DNA of 64,000 nt, from contig NZ_CP140772.1 in assembly GCF_037893185.1 (NCBI RefSeq), forward strand, positions 3,472,001 through 3,536,000. Direction: 5' to 3'. The stretch is from Chitinophaga sp. 180180018-3 (lineage in GTDB: Bacteria > Bacteroidota > Bacteroidia > Chitinophagales > Chitinophagaceae). Shown here piece by piece: positions 43,127 to 55,546 of the stretch (positions within the stretch are counted from its first letter, which is position 1; the number at the start of each line of letters is the position of its first letter). The notes below the pieces were generated by a model. The model ran no database searches, was not told the DNA's origin, and saw nothing but the letters and a program-made list of their open reading frames with translations. Position numbers and translations under genes: made by a program.

Positions 43127-44496
43127 ACATTCAATTTAAAAAGGGCCAGCTGGCTGGGTCCACCTAATTTTTCATCCACATCACCCAGGGGTCTGTAGGA
43201 TACAAGATAACCAAATTGTTCGGCAACGCGGTTGCCCCAGGCTTCAAATTCTGCCCTTGTCCATTCGAAACGATGATCACTATGACGGAAGGCACCGGCG
43301 CTCAGTTGCTCATACATCACATTGTATTCCGCGTTAACGGTTGTCACCACTACATATTCCGGGCGGGCATATTCAAGCACCACCTTCTCCAGCGTAGCCA
43401 GCCGGTGTTCATCGAGATGTTCAATTACTTCCACCAGCACGCCGGCATCGAATCCTGCGAGGCGTTTATCACGATAAGTTAGTGAGCCTTGTATGAGATG
43501 GATACGTTCCCGTTGTTTTTCGGGCAGGCGGTCGAGTTTCAGTTTATCCTCGGCAATCCCCAGGGCATAGGGACTTACATCCATACCGAGTAGTTTTTTG
43601 AATACAGATTTTTCCATGAGGAGCCGCAGCAGCTTTCCTTCTCCGCATCCCATATCAGCAACAGATGTCACATTCAATTCCAGTAGCAGGTCTCTTACTG
43701 CCTGCAAACGAACATCATGCAGCCGTAGTTTATCTTTTGGCAGTTTGGTTTCTTCCGGCAGTCCTTCATCGCGGGTGATCATGGCGAGTGCCTGCCGGGT
43801 AAGCGGTGCAATATGACGCAGATAACGGCGGGTGATCAGTTCCTTTGCAGGGTGTGTATCCAACCATCCTTCGCCTTTTTCCATGAGTTTTTCCACTTCA
43901 TGCCCGCTAACGAAATAGTGTTTATCGTTGTCGCATACGGGGATCAGCACATAAAGCTGGCGGAGCAACATTTTCAACGGCAGCGTATGGCAGAGTGTTA
44001 CATTGAAGTAGCGGCTCCGGCCCCATTCGGGGTGCTTTTCATCCAGCAGATGCGACTGCACGGACAGCTCGTAGCCAAGCGGCTCAAAGAATTCGCGCAA
44101 CAGCTGCTCTCCTCCTTTCACGGGTAGCACGGAGAGTGTTATTTCAAACGGAATCGCCTCATCTACCAGATGGGGCTTGTCTTTACACCGGCCATTCATT
44201 GCAGTGGCAAATGCCTGTGCAATAGCGGCGCTCATGAAAGATGATGCTACGTAAGGTCTGTCATTCACATACTGTTCCAGCGCAAAATCCTGTTGCCCGG
44301 CTTCCCGGCGTACAAGTCGTACCGGATCTATATCCAGCAACAATGCGGCGGTGCAATGCTCATCAGTAGCCTGCGGATAAAAAATATGTGCACTGCCGGC
44401 AGTCAGTTCTACCGTTTGTACTTTTGCGGGATGTTTATGCAGCAGATAGCCTAGGTCTGTAGCGGGGTAACGTTTAGTCGTAATAGTTAATAACAT
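43123..44496 (-). CDS. hen1: Hen1 3'-terminal RNA ribose 2'-O-methyltransferase
   Basis: 457 residues. The N-terminal ~240 residues are the bacterial Hen1 ligase-activating domain (LLTITTKRYPATDLGYLLHKHP, in parts TTKRYPATDLGYLL, DFALEQYVNDRPYVASSF). The C-terminal methyltransferase has VADMGCGEGKLLRLL near 280 for S-adenosylmethionine and the metal site EVIEHLD near 357 with DHRFEWTR near 408. It methylates the 2'-OH at the repair junction so that ribotoxin-cut tRNA cannot be cut again. First gene of the operon; a good promoter and a short 5' hairpin precede it. Confidence 0.94.
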   Translation of the reverse strand: MLLTITTKRYPATDLGYLLHKHPAKVQTVELTAGSAHIFYPQATDEHCTAALLLDIDPVRLVRREAGQQDFALEQYVNDRPYVASSFMSAAIAQAFATAMNGRCKDKPHLVDEAIPFEITLSVLPVKGGEQLLREFFEPLGYELSVQSHLLDEKHPEWGRSRYFNVTLCHTLPLKMLLRQLYVLIPVCDNDKHYFVSGHEVEKLMEKGEGWLDTHPAKELITRRYLRHIAPLTRQALAMITRDEGLPEETKLPKDKLRLHDVRLQAVRDLLLELNVTSVADMGCGEGKLLRLLMEKSVFKKLLGMDVSPYALGIAEDKLKLDRLPEKQRERIHLIQGSLTYRDKRLAGFDAGVLVEVIEHLDEHRLATLEKVVLEYARPEYVVVTTVNAEYNVMYEQLSAGAFRHSDHRFEWTRAEFEAWGNRVAEQFGYLVSYRPLGDVDEKLGGPSQLALFKLNV

Positions 44497-44507
44497 CGGT
44501 CAAATAT

Positions 44508-44523
44508 GTTGCCCTTTGGCAAC
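44508..44523 (-). promoter_or_regulatory. Hairpin in the hen1 5' leader
   Basis: GTTGCC and GGCAAC form a perfect 6-base stem with a 4-base loop, 11 bases before the hen1 start codon and downstream of the predicted transcription start. It could affect ribosome access or mRNA stability. Confidence 0.5.
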
Positions 44524-44545
44524 ACCTCTTTTAAAATTACAATAC

Positions 44546-44576
44546 CGAAGATATTATTTTATTTCTACATCACAAA
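44546..44576 (-). promoter_or_regulatory. Bacteroidota promoter of the hen1-pnkp operon
   Basis: On the minus strand TTTG (44573-44576), exactly 19 bases, then TATCTTCG (44546-44553), one change from TAnnTTTG. The start would be near 44540, with a 44-base leader. Confidence 0.7.
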
Positions 44577-44612
44577 TTCCCCGGCCAATGGGCATATTAT
44601 TTTCCGGAGGTA

Positions 44613-48381
<3,769 letters not shown>

Positions 48382-48474
48382 TTAGTAAGGTTTAATTGCA
48401 ATAACAATTAAAAGGTTAAACAGTTCACGGGGTGAAAATACGAATTAAGTGTCAGGAATAAAGAGGTAGTATAA

Positions 48475-50016
48475 CTATTTCCCGTTACCTGCGATTCTTT
48501 TATACAACTGTAGTGGTTCCTCCAGATCATACCCCTGATAGTATTGCTGCAGATATTGTATCCATTGCGGAATACCGGATTTTTCCAATTCCCAGCCACC
48601 TTTTATCAGCGCACCGGACATCATACGCTCCTGAGCGTCGCGTCGGCTCATTGTTACCAACTGTATGCAGTCATCGTTACTCCCGGGGTAACGATTCAGC
48701 TGTCCGAAAAAAACTATTTCTCTCGACCTCAGACATTTCTCCCTATAAAAATTCTCTTCTAATCCAAACCAGGTGTTATAGGGATTACTACGATATGTAT
48801 AACGTATAAGCACGCACTGTGATCCATAGCGTTGATGAATATACTGGCAGATATTTTTTCTGCCATTCCCGGCAGCTTTCATCGTTGTGGCTCCCATTGC
48901 CAGAGCATTCACGAACAAAAAGGGCATAGCGAGGCCTATTCTTAAAAATCGCGGTAGCTTTTGAATGCCTCCCTGCAATATATCATAGGACAGCATTAAA
49001 ACCGAAGGCACGAAGTATATTAACGGGAAAAGAAATCGTCCTTCCTTGTGAGGTACAATAAAATGTACCAGTAGAAAGGGCAATAACATCCAGGTGAAGA
49101 TGCTCTTTGGCCGCCTGATAATAACCAGCAGCAGACACGCCAACACCAGCGTACCACATAACGGATACATGGAATAGTAAATATATTGCAGGTAATAATA
49201 CCAGGGAGATACTCCAAACTTAGAAGCAACATCATGCAGGATATTCACTTCAAAATAATTAACGTATGGGAATACTATATTTCCGTAAAAAAAATAGTCT
49301 GATATACCGCCCAGTAGCAATGCGATAATGTTACCCAGTGACAAGAAAAGAAAAAGAGACAGGCTGATTCTTCTCACTATCAACAGCCATAGTATAAGCC
49401 CGCCAATCATAAAAGCCATCTGGTATCTGAATAGAAATGCCAGTCCCATGCAAAAACCCGCGATTATATAATTCCTGTTAGCATGGTTGTTTCTTTTCAC
49501 TAAAGCTACCGCCAGCAGGAAACTCAGCCCTGCCCATATTTCAGAAGAAAACCGGGTGCTTAGATAAGGCATATACCATAAAAAAAAGGACAGCAATATA
49601 AAAACTACCTGCTTATTCCGATGTTGTGCCGGCATATAGGTATGTACAAAAAATGAAACAATTAATACCGCTACAATCGCTGTCAGCATTCGGAGTGCAA
49701 ACGCGCATTGATAAGGATCTGCGACATTCACCAGGGCCAGCGAACGAAAAACGAACAGGCACAGATAAGGCTGCAGCGACGGCCTCACCTGTGCTGCATA
49801 TTCCCAGGGCAATTGCAGTCCACTGTTGGTACCGGTTTTAAGGCCCGCAAACTCTATTATCTGGTAGTGTTCATCCGGATGATAATAACCTTGACAATTA
49901 TACGCAGCTATTCCAAAGATTATCAATGCTACAAGGGCTGTATAAAAAAGAAAACGACGGGCAAACATAAGGATAGGAATTATTAGCGAAATAAGATACA
50001 GCATTTTCTTAAACAT
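48475..50016 (-). CDS. GT22-like membrane mannosyltransferase (Alg9/PIG-B type)
   Basis: 513 residues with about 10-12 membrane helices. The first periplasmic loop has YYHPDEHYQIIEFAG, with the HPDE motif of GT22 dolichyl/polyprenyl-phosphate-mannose-dependent enzymes, and LPWEYAAQVRPSLQPYL, the matching second motif. It would add a mannose-like sugar from a lipid carrier to an envelope glycan. The start is uncertain: an ATG 16 codons downstream (49968, MFARRFLFYT) begins right before a membrane helix. It diverges from the TMTC-like gene, so the two GT-C enzymes may work on one glycan or glycoprotein. Confidence 0.8.
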   Translation of the reverse strand: MFKKMLYLISLIIPILMFARRFLFYTALVALIIFGIAAYNCQGYYHPDEHYQIIEFAGLKTGTNSGLQLPWEYAAQVRPSLQPYLCLFVFRSLALVNVADPYQCAFALRMLTAIVAVLIVSFFVHTYMPAQHRNKQVVFILLSFFLWYMPYLSTRFSSEIWAGLSFLLAVALVKRNNHANRNYIIAGFCMGLAFLFRYQMAFMIGGLILWLLIVRRISLSLFLFLSLGNIIALLLGGISDYFFYGNIVFPYVNYFEVNILHDVASKFGVSPWYYYLQYIYYSMYPLCGTLVLACLLLVIIRRPKSIFTWMLLPFLLVHFIVPHKEGRFLFPLIYFVPSVLMLSYDILQGGIQKLPRFLRIGLAMPFLFVNALAMGATTMKAAGNGRKNICQYIHQRYGSQCVLIRYTYRSNPYNTWFGLEENFYREKCLRSREIVFFGQLNRYPGSNDDCIQLVTMSRRDAQERMMSGALIKGGWELEKSGIPQWIQYLQQYYQGYDLEEPLQLYKRIAGNGK

Positions 50017-50191
50017 CAGCTATCCTAATTAGTTTTAAATTCTATTAACAATTATTTCAGAAAATTCTTTTTATATTGTTTCAGCATTGACAGAACCCGT
50101 ATTTGTGAAGCATCATCTCACTATATATTATTGCGCCTATGTAAACATGCAGTAGCCACAAAACCACGTTAACACATTAATATACCCTATT

Positions 50192-51595
50192 ATGAAGCAA
50201 CTCTTAACCACAACCCGGTTAGCTGCGGATCGTCATGGCCATATGGCTGAACCCAAATGGCATCAGTGGCTGTTTACCCTACCTTCTTCATGGAGCATAT
50301 TTTTACTGGTAATGGTATCTGTGCTCACGTATTTTCCTGTATTCTCACATAGATTTCTGCAAACATGGGACGATCAGTGGGTGGTGCAAAACTACTATAC
50401 CACAGCAGGTTTGAGCTTTTCCAATTGGTGGGCGGTAATCACAGAATATTACAATGGACAATATGCCCCGGTTAATGAAACCTGGTACCTGCTGTTGCAT
50501 GAAGCTTTTGGCTACGATGCTTTCTGGTTCCACGCCGGCAGTATGCTAATCCACATTATAAATGTGATCGTGGTTTATTCTTTCGTCAGGCAATTGCTGA
50601 AGATGGCTGGAACATTTTCTCCTTTATCAGTGAATCGTATTGCGCTTGTCAGCGCGTTGCTTATTGCCATTCATCCCTTCCTTGTAGAATCTGTGGCATG
50701 GTTATCGGCTTCGAAAATCATTCTTTATGTATTGTTTTATCTGCTGGCGCTGAAAGGATATCTCCGGTACATCGATACAAAAAAATGGGGTTGGTATCTC
50801 TATACTATAGTCGCGTTTATTCTGTCATTTGGCGCAAAAGAACAGGCTGTTACGTTACCGCTTTGCCTACTGTTGCTAGATTATACACTGGGTCGCAACC
50901 TTAAAGATAAACGGGTATGGTTAGAAAAAATACCCTTCATACTGCTTACCTTATTTTTTGGTATAGTCACTATATTGTCGCAGGCCGACAATGGCCAGGG
51001 CGCGCTGGCAGCAGGTAAAGGCTATCCGTTTTATCAGAAAGTTATCTTTGCCTTTTATTGCCTGAGTGAGTATTTTGTTAAATCCGTGCTGCCTGTAAAT
51101 CTGATGTACGTGTATCCTTTTCCCAACCAGATTGGCGATCCGGTACCTTTTCGATTCTGGCTTTATCCTTTTGCCATTATAGCTATCGCTATTCTATTTT
51201 ATTCTTTCTGGAAACAACGATGGATATTTTTCGGCATTTGTTTCTTCACTATTCATCTGACTACGGTATTGCATATCATTCCTATGTCGCGTTACACCAT
51301 TATAGCAGATCGTTATGTATACCTGAGTGCCATAGGCGTTGTATTTATGATGGCTTATTTATATGACAAATATATAACGGAAAAGCCGATCTATGCGGCT
51401 CCTATCCATGCTACATTGTTATGTTACCTGATTTACTTTGGTGTCTATACACACCTGCGTTGCCAGGTCTGGCATAGTCCTGAAACCCTGAAAAAAGAGG
51501 TGCAGGATATCATTAAACAGCGAAAAGATTATCAGCCACCGGGTGCACGGAGAAAACAGACAAAGGTTAAGAAGAGCTACCAGACAGCAGAGTAG
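50192..51595 (+). CDS. TMTC-like membrane glycosyltransferase (GT-C), no TPR domain
   Basis: 467 residues, about 11 membrane helices. The sequence matches the membrane part of the TMTC/DUF1736 family of O-mannosyltransferases: YYNGQYAPVNETWYLLLHE, IHPFLVESVAWLSASKIILY, SFGAKEQAVTLPLCLLLLDY. Animal TMTCs carry C-terminal TPRs; none here. The catalytic acid is probably in the first loop (WDDQWVV). The gene ends 146 bases before a Ser/Thr-rich secreted peptide gene, a possible glycosylation target (inference). Confidence 0.82.
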   Translation: MKQLLTTTRLAADRHGHMAEPKWHQWLFTLPSSWSIFLLVMVSVLTYFPVFSHRFLQTWDDQWVVQNYYTTAGLSFSNWWAVITEYYNGQYAPVNETWYLLLHEAFGYDAFWFHAGSMLIHIINVIVVYSFVRQLLKMAGTFSPLSVNRIALVSALLIAIHPFLVESVAWLSASKIILYVLFYLLALKGYLRYIDTKKWGWYLYTIVAFILSFGAKEQAVTLPLCLLLLDYTLGRNLKDKRVWLEKIPFILLTLFFGIVTILSQADNGQGALAAGKGYPFYQKVIFAFYCLSEYFVKSVLPVNLMYVYPFPNQIGDPVPFRFWLYPFAIIAIAILFYSFWKQRWIFFGICFFTIHLTTVLHIIPMSRYTIIADRYVYLSAIGVVFMMAYLYDKYITEKPIYAAPIHATLLCYLIYFGVYTHLRCQVWHSPETLKKEVQDIIKQRKDYQPPGARRKQTKVKKSYQTAE

Positions 51596-51654
51596 TCATC
51601 TGATTTTCCTCATTTCAATATATAGTGTATGATTAAACCATTCCTCTTACAACG

Positions 51655-51683
51655 CTTGTAGCTCCCCATGGGGGAGCTACAAG
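51655..51683. repeat. Strong inverted repeat between TMTC-like gene and secreted peptide gene
   Basis: CTTGTAGCTCCCC and GGGGAGCTACAAG pair perfectly around a 3-base centre. No T run follows on the plus strand, so it is not a classical terminator; an mRNA-processing or stability stem, or an operator, fits as well. Confidence 0.7.
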
Positions 51684-51741
51684 ATTCACTGGTACAAAAC
51701 GGTTCGAAACATTTTACTACCAATTACTTAATCACAAAGTT

Positions 51742-52170
51742 ATGAAAAAAAGAATCATCAAGATCAGCGGTATCGCTGTAGTGGCCTTCACGCTCTGCGC
51801 GAACCTGCAGTATGCTGTATTCAACTATGGTTTGAAAGATGCCAAGCTAAGTATGGCAATCATGGGTCAGTCTACCAGTTCCGACGGCACTGGTGGAAGC
51901 AGTGGTACCGGCGATGAAACCGGTACTGAAGCAGGCCTGCTTCAGAAAAAATCGCAAACCCAAACACCCTGTGAAACCACCAAAACGACTACCGTTAAAG
52001 TGGGCATTCCTCCCTTCGAAGTAACCCGTACCGTTACAATCAAATACAGTGGCAAACTGGGTGATTGTATCAAAGGCGGAATATTCTGCACTCAATCCTG
52101 TGATGGAGGTACTGCAGTTTCAACCTCTACTTCTGATTCAAGTTCCGGCTCCGGTACCGGTACTAACTAA
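51742..52170 (+). CDS. NVEALA-like small secreted peptide
   Basis: 142 residues. The N-terminus KKRIIKISGIAVVAFTLCANLQ and the stretch GLKDAKLSMAIMGQ resemble the leader of the Bacteroidota NVEALA family, where the leader ends in LANVEALA. The rest is rich in Thr, Ser and Gly, with four cysteines (PCET, GDCIK, FCTQSCDGG) and low-complexity ends. NVEALA proteins are encoded with 6-bladed propeller proteins, as here, and their function is not established. The four Cys and the two thioredoxin-fold genes downstream suggest disulfide handling. It probably heads the following operon, with attenuation at 52187-52219. Confidence 0.75.
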   Translation: MKKRIIKISGIAVVAFTLCANLQYAVFNYGLKDAKLSMAIMGQSTSSDGTGGSSGTGDETGTEAGLLQKKSQTQTPCETTKTTTVKVGIPPFEVTRTVTIKYSGKLGDCIKGGIFCTQSCDGGTAVSTSTSDSSSGSGTGTN

Positions 52171-52186
52171 CAGGTAAAATTTCCGT

Positions 52187-52219
52187 GTGGTTATAAGCAG
52201 CTTTGCTGTTTATAACCAC
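52187..52219 (+). terminator. Intergenic hairpin after the NVEALA-like gene
   Basis: A 15-base stem (GTGGTTATAAGCAGC with GCTGTTTATAACCAC, one G-T pair) and a 3-base loop, 16 bases after the stop codon. No clear T run follows, so it may attenuate or protect the peptide mRNA so that the peptide is made in excess over the downstream proteins. A GTG inside the stem is not the propeller start. Confidence 0.65.
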
Positions 52220-52249
52220 CTATCATATCTATTCTCAATTTTCTCAACT

Positions 52250-53494
52250 ATGCAAATGCGTATCCCGCTCTTTCTTCTTGCCCTGTTCATTATAGCCTGC
52301 CAACACAGGAAAATTGGTGTGCCACCGGAATACAAAAATGCTGCCGAACAACTGGCCGATTCAGTTACTGATATTGCTGTTACCAGTGATCATTTCACGA
52401 CGATCAGGATTCCCCAGCGATTTTCCGCCGACAACGAGATTCGCCTCAGTGAAGTAATAGACAGCGTATGGTATCTTCCACTGGAAACAAACGATTCTTC
52501 TATCATCAGCTATGTAGACCAGGTGAATGAGTATAAAGGCAATTATATTATCCTGGATATCCTTTCCAATAAGGTCTTAGCGTTTGATAAGAAGGGAAAA
52601 TTCATCCGGCAGATCGGTCATAAGGGAAAAGGGCCCGGCGAATACCTGCATCCTACCTCATTCGTAGTTGATACTGCCAGAGATGAGATTATCGTACATG
52701 ACGATCACACCAGTAAAATCATACACTATGATGGCCAGGGGAATCTTAAAAGAGAAGAAATTGCAAAATATCGCTTTGTTCAATTTGTTAAATCAGGGGA
52801 TCAATATATTATCAACAGCGACCGCTCTGATAATGTCCATCTCGACAGAATACTAAACTCTAAACTACTCTTTGCCTCAGGGGCATGGAAAGTAAATCAC
52901 ACTGCATTTGGCTATGATTGGGAGACACAACAGGATCTTGCCACAAACAGGAGAGCATTGATTGAAACAGATGGCCATATCAATTATAATCCATCCTATA
53001 GTTACAATATATACCGTATTACAGATACCAGCATCAGGAAAACCTATTTCATTGATGCCGGTAACTATGCGCTACCGGAAGGATTCGATAAAAACCTTTC
53101 TATTGAAGACTTCAACCGGAAATATGAGAAAGACAACGGAAATAAATTATACATCAGTTCCGCGCCATTAGAAAGTAATAACCATATCGTGCTTACACTC
53201 AACATGAATAGACAATACATCTTTGCTTACTATTCCAAAAAAACAAATAAACTATTCTGTAACAGCTATTTCAATAATGATATTCCCTGGTGTATGGGCC
53301 CGGCTAATGTTGTGGATGTTATAGGCAACACCTTTGTAGGCTACCTGAATGCGGTTGAAGTAGGTGAGCATAGGCGTGATATGGAAAAATACGGGCTTAC
53401 TAAATTACTTCCTCCTTCATTTATAGCTATGACTGATGCGGTAAAGGATATCGACAATCCTGTGCTTGCATTTTTTAAGTTAAAAGATTTCTGA
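52250..53494 (+). CDS. 6-bladed beta-propeller lipoprotein
   Basis: 414 residues with lipoprotein signal FLLALFIIACQHRK. The first blades are typical of the 6-bladed propeller family found next to NVEALA genes: VIDSVWYLPLETNDSS, YIILDILSNKVLAFDKKGKF and IRQIGHKGKGPGEYLHP. Such proteins are thought to face the periplasm or cell surface and bind an unknown partner; NHL-like repeats support a binding role. The ATG at 52250 directly precedes the signal peptide. It is followed by the CDVC lipoprotein gene after 1 base. Confidence 0.85.
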   Translation: MQMRIPLFLLALFIIACQHRKIGVPPEYKNAAEQLADSVTDIAVTSDHFTTIRIPQRFSADNEIRLSEVIDSVWYLPLETNDSSIISYVDQVNEYKGNYIILDILSNKVLAFDKKGKFIRQIGHKGKGPGEYLHPTSFVVDTARDEIIVHDDHTSKIIHYDGQGNLKREEIAKYRFVQFVKSGDQYIINSDRSDNVHLDRILNSKLLFASGAWKVNHTAFGYDWETQQDLATNRRALIETDGHINYNPSYSYNIYRITDTSIRKTYFIDAGNYALPEGFDKNLSIEDFNRKYEKDNGNKLYISSAPLESNNHIVLTLNMNRQYIFAYYSKKTNKLFCNSYFNNDIPWCMGPANVVDVIGNTFVGYLNAVEVGEHRRDMEKYGLTKLLPPSFIAMTDAVKDIDNPVLAFFKLKDF

Positions 53495-53495
53495 C

Positions 53496-54053
53496 ATGAC
53501 AGGCAATTACATGATTATATTGATTGTAACAGTACTGTGTTGCAGCTGTTCAGGCAAGAAGAGCGTAAAGCAGCGTATGGCAGAGAGCAGGAAAGAGATT
53601 GAAAATAGCCCGGAACAGCTACATCTGAATAATTGCAAATTGACCGGTCTGGATACAACTCATCCTAAAACGTTACAGGAAGCCATAGGAGGAAAGCCCA
53701 GGCTTATGATGAGGTTTTCTGATCAAAGCTGCGATGTTTGCGTAAACGATCTCCTGGATAAATTAACGGCAGCCAGCGACAAGATTGGCAACGAGAATAT
53801 CATCATCCTTTCTTCGTTTAGGGTATACCGTAGTTTTTACCTTTTCTATAAAAAGTATAGCAACCGGTTTACCATCTATAACATGAAGGACAGCAAAATG
53901 GGCTTCAAAGCTGAATACTATGATGCTCCGTTTCTTTTTAAAGTAAATAGCCAATTGATCGGGAGCGATCTTTTTGTGCCATTTAAAGAAAATCCGTTAC
54001 CCACCGTTGAATACCTCTATAATGCGGAATCTTTCTTTAATGTACCATCCTGA
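53496..54053 (+). CDS. Thioredoxin-fold lipoprotein with CDVC motif
   Basis: 185 residues, lipoprotein signal IVTVLCCSCSGKK. A thioredoxin-like core follows, with SDQSCDVCVNDLLDKL (CxxC near residue 78) and VKNS-type strand FLFKVNSQLIG further on. The motif fits a periplasmic thiol-disulfide enzyme, but the fold is divergent. One base separates it from the propeller gene. With the TlpA-like protein next to it, a redox role on the cysteines of the secreted peptide is a reasonable inference. Confidence 0.75.
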   Translation: MTGNYMIILIVTVLCCSCSGKKSVKQRMAESRKEIENSPEQLHLNNCKLTGLDTTHPKTLQEAIGGKPRLMMRFSDQSCDVCVNDLLDKLTAASDKIGNENIIILSSFRVYRSFYLFYKKYSNRFTIYNMKDSKMGFKAEYYDAPFLFKVNSQLIGSDLFVPFKENPLPTVEYLYNAESFFNVPS

Positions 54054-54074
54054 TTACATCACAATTATTACGAC

Positions 54075-55544
54075 ATGGGCAGGTATTTTCTAACAATCTA
54101 CTTAATATCGACCTCTTTATTGGCGGTAGCGCAGCATCAGCCTGTATTCAAAGCAGACTCGTTTCGTCTCGGAGGTAACATCCGGAACTATCACCCGGCC
54201 AGCAGTACTTTTCAGCTATTGAAAGTAGTGTATAATACGCCCTACGGTCAACAGGAGCAAGTGATTGCGCAGCTGGACAGTTCGGGACATTTCAATGCAT
54301 CAGTGCCATTATTCAACCCCCAGGAAATAATGCTCGACTTCGATCATACCCTTATTTATTTGTATGCCGTTCCGGGCAAGGACCTTCAGATATCCCTGGA
54401 TACAGCGGATATCCGGCACGTGCATACTGTGGAGGAGCTGGCAGAATTCCATAACAACAGGCAGGTGATTTTATTTAAAGGGAGCGCTGCAGCCATCAAT
54501 ACTAACCTGAACGACTATATGTACCGGCTAAACCGTATCATAAATCCTCTGAGCAACGAGCAGGCACAAAATATGACGGCAGATCAATACCTCAGCTGGC
54601 GTCTGCAGAAAATGCAGCTTCAGCAGGATACGCTCCATGCGTGGCAGCAGGCAGGCGTGGTATCCGCTTTGTGTTACCTGCGTACCACGAATTACATCCG
54701 CTATAGTGCCGGCGCCGATGTGCTGGCCTACTGGTATAACACCACAGGGAATCAGTCTTTTCCGCCGGTAGCTTATCAAAACTTTCTCTCTACCCTGCCG
54801 GTTAACAACAATGATGCGGTATTAACTGATGTCTATTACGACTTCATCAATAATTATCTTATATACCTGCAATTAAAGGAGCATAACAATCCCAAAGTAC
54901 AGGAGCTAGCCTATATCGCCGGCCAGGTAAGCAAGGGAACAGGTCAGGACCTGCTGCTCGCCAATATGGCCGCAGATAGCCTGCACCGCAGCCTTCCCCT
55001 GCATCCGGCAACTATACAATACCTCCGGCAACATATCGGCAATACTGCTATCAGCAGACGTATTGCCTTTCTTAATCAACAGCTCCAGCAGAGCATCAAT
55101 AATAATCTACCCGACAAAACACATCTATTGAACAACATGGCCGATACTATCCCTGACATATTACAGGTATTGGGTGCTAAATACAAAGGAAATGTAGTTT
55201 ATGTAGACTATTGGGCGCCCTGGTGTGTGCCTTGTATAGAGGAAATGCGGCAGACCCCTATGTTAAAAAAGAAGTTTATCAATAAGCCGGTAGTCTTCCT
55301 CTATCTCGCCATTCACTGCGACCAGAGCTCCTGGGAAAAAGCCATCAAAAGAGAGCAGATACAGGGTGAACATTATCGTTTGAGTGACCAGGAGTTTGAT
55401 CTTCTTAATAAAAGGATCCCCATTATAGGTATACCGCGCTATATGTTGATAGATAAAAACGGAACAATTACACAGCGGATAGCGCCAAGGCCGGGTGATC
55501 TCGAAACTATCAGTACAGCCATTACCCAACTGTTAAATCAATAA
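54075..55544 (+). CDS. TlpA-family thiol-disulfide oxidoreductase
   Basis: 489 residues with signal peptide (LISTSLLAVAQHQP). The first ~340 residues are the N-terminal domain common in Bacteroidota TlpA-like proteins, with a beta-sandwich start (LGGNIRNYH, AQLDSSGHFNASVPL). The thioredoxin domain follows with VDYWAPWCVPCIEEMRQ (CVPC near residue 384) and GIPRYMLIDKNG. It reduces or isomerises periplasmic disulfides. It is encoded 2 bases before the RND adaptor gene, joining the peptide/redox genes to the efflux genes. Confidence 0.88.
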   Translation: MGRYFLTIYLISTSLLAVAQHQPVFKADSFRLGGNIRNYHPASSTFQLLKVVYNTPYGQQEQVIAQLDSSGHFNASVPLFNPQEIMLDFDHTLIYLYAVPGKDLQISLDTADIRHVHTVEELAEFHNNRQVILFKGSAAAINTNLNDYMYRLNRIINPLSNEQAQNMTADQYLSWRLQKMQLQQDTLHAWQQAGVVSALCYLRTTNYIRYSAGADVLAYWYNTTGNQSFPPVAYQNFLSTLPVNNNDAVLTDVYYDFINNYLIYLQLKEHNNPKVQELAYIAGQVSKGTGQDLLLANMAADSLHRSLPLHPATIQYLRQHIGNTAISRRIAFLNQQLQQSINNNLPDKTHLLNNMADTIPDILQVLGAKYKGNVVYVDYWAPWCVPCIEEMRQTPMLKKKFINKPVVFLYLAIHCDQSSWEKAIKREQIQGEHYRLSDQEFDLLNKRIPIIGIPRYMLIDKNGTITQRIAPRPGDLETISTAITQLLNQ

Positions 55545-55546
55545 AT

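Noticed and set aside
52187-52249. GTG start for the propeller lipoprotein
   Set aside because: The GTG lies in the stem of an intergenic hairpin and the ATG at 52250 directly precedes a lipoprotein signal.
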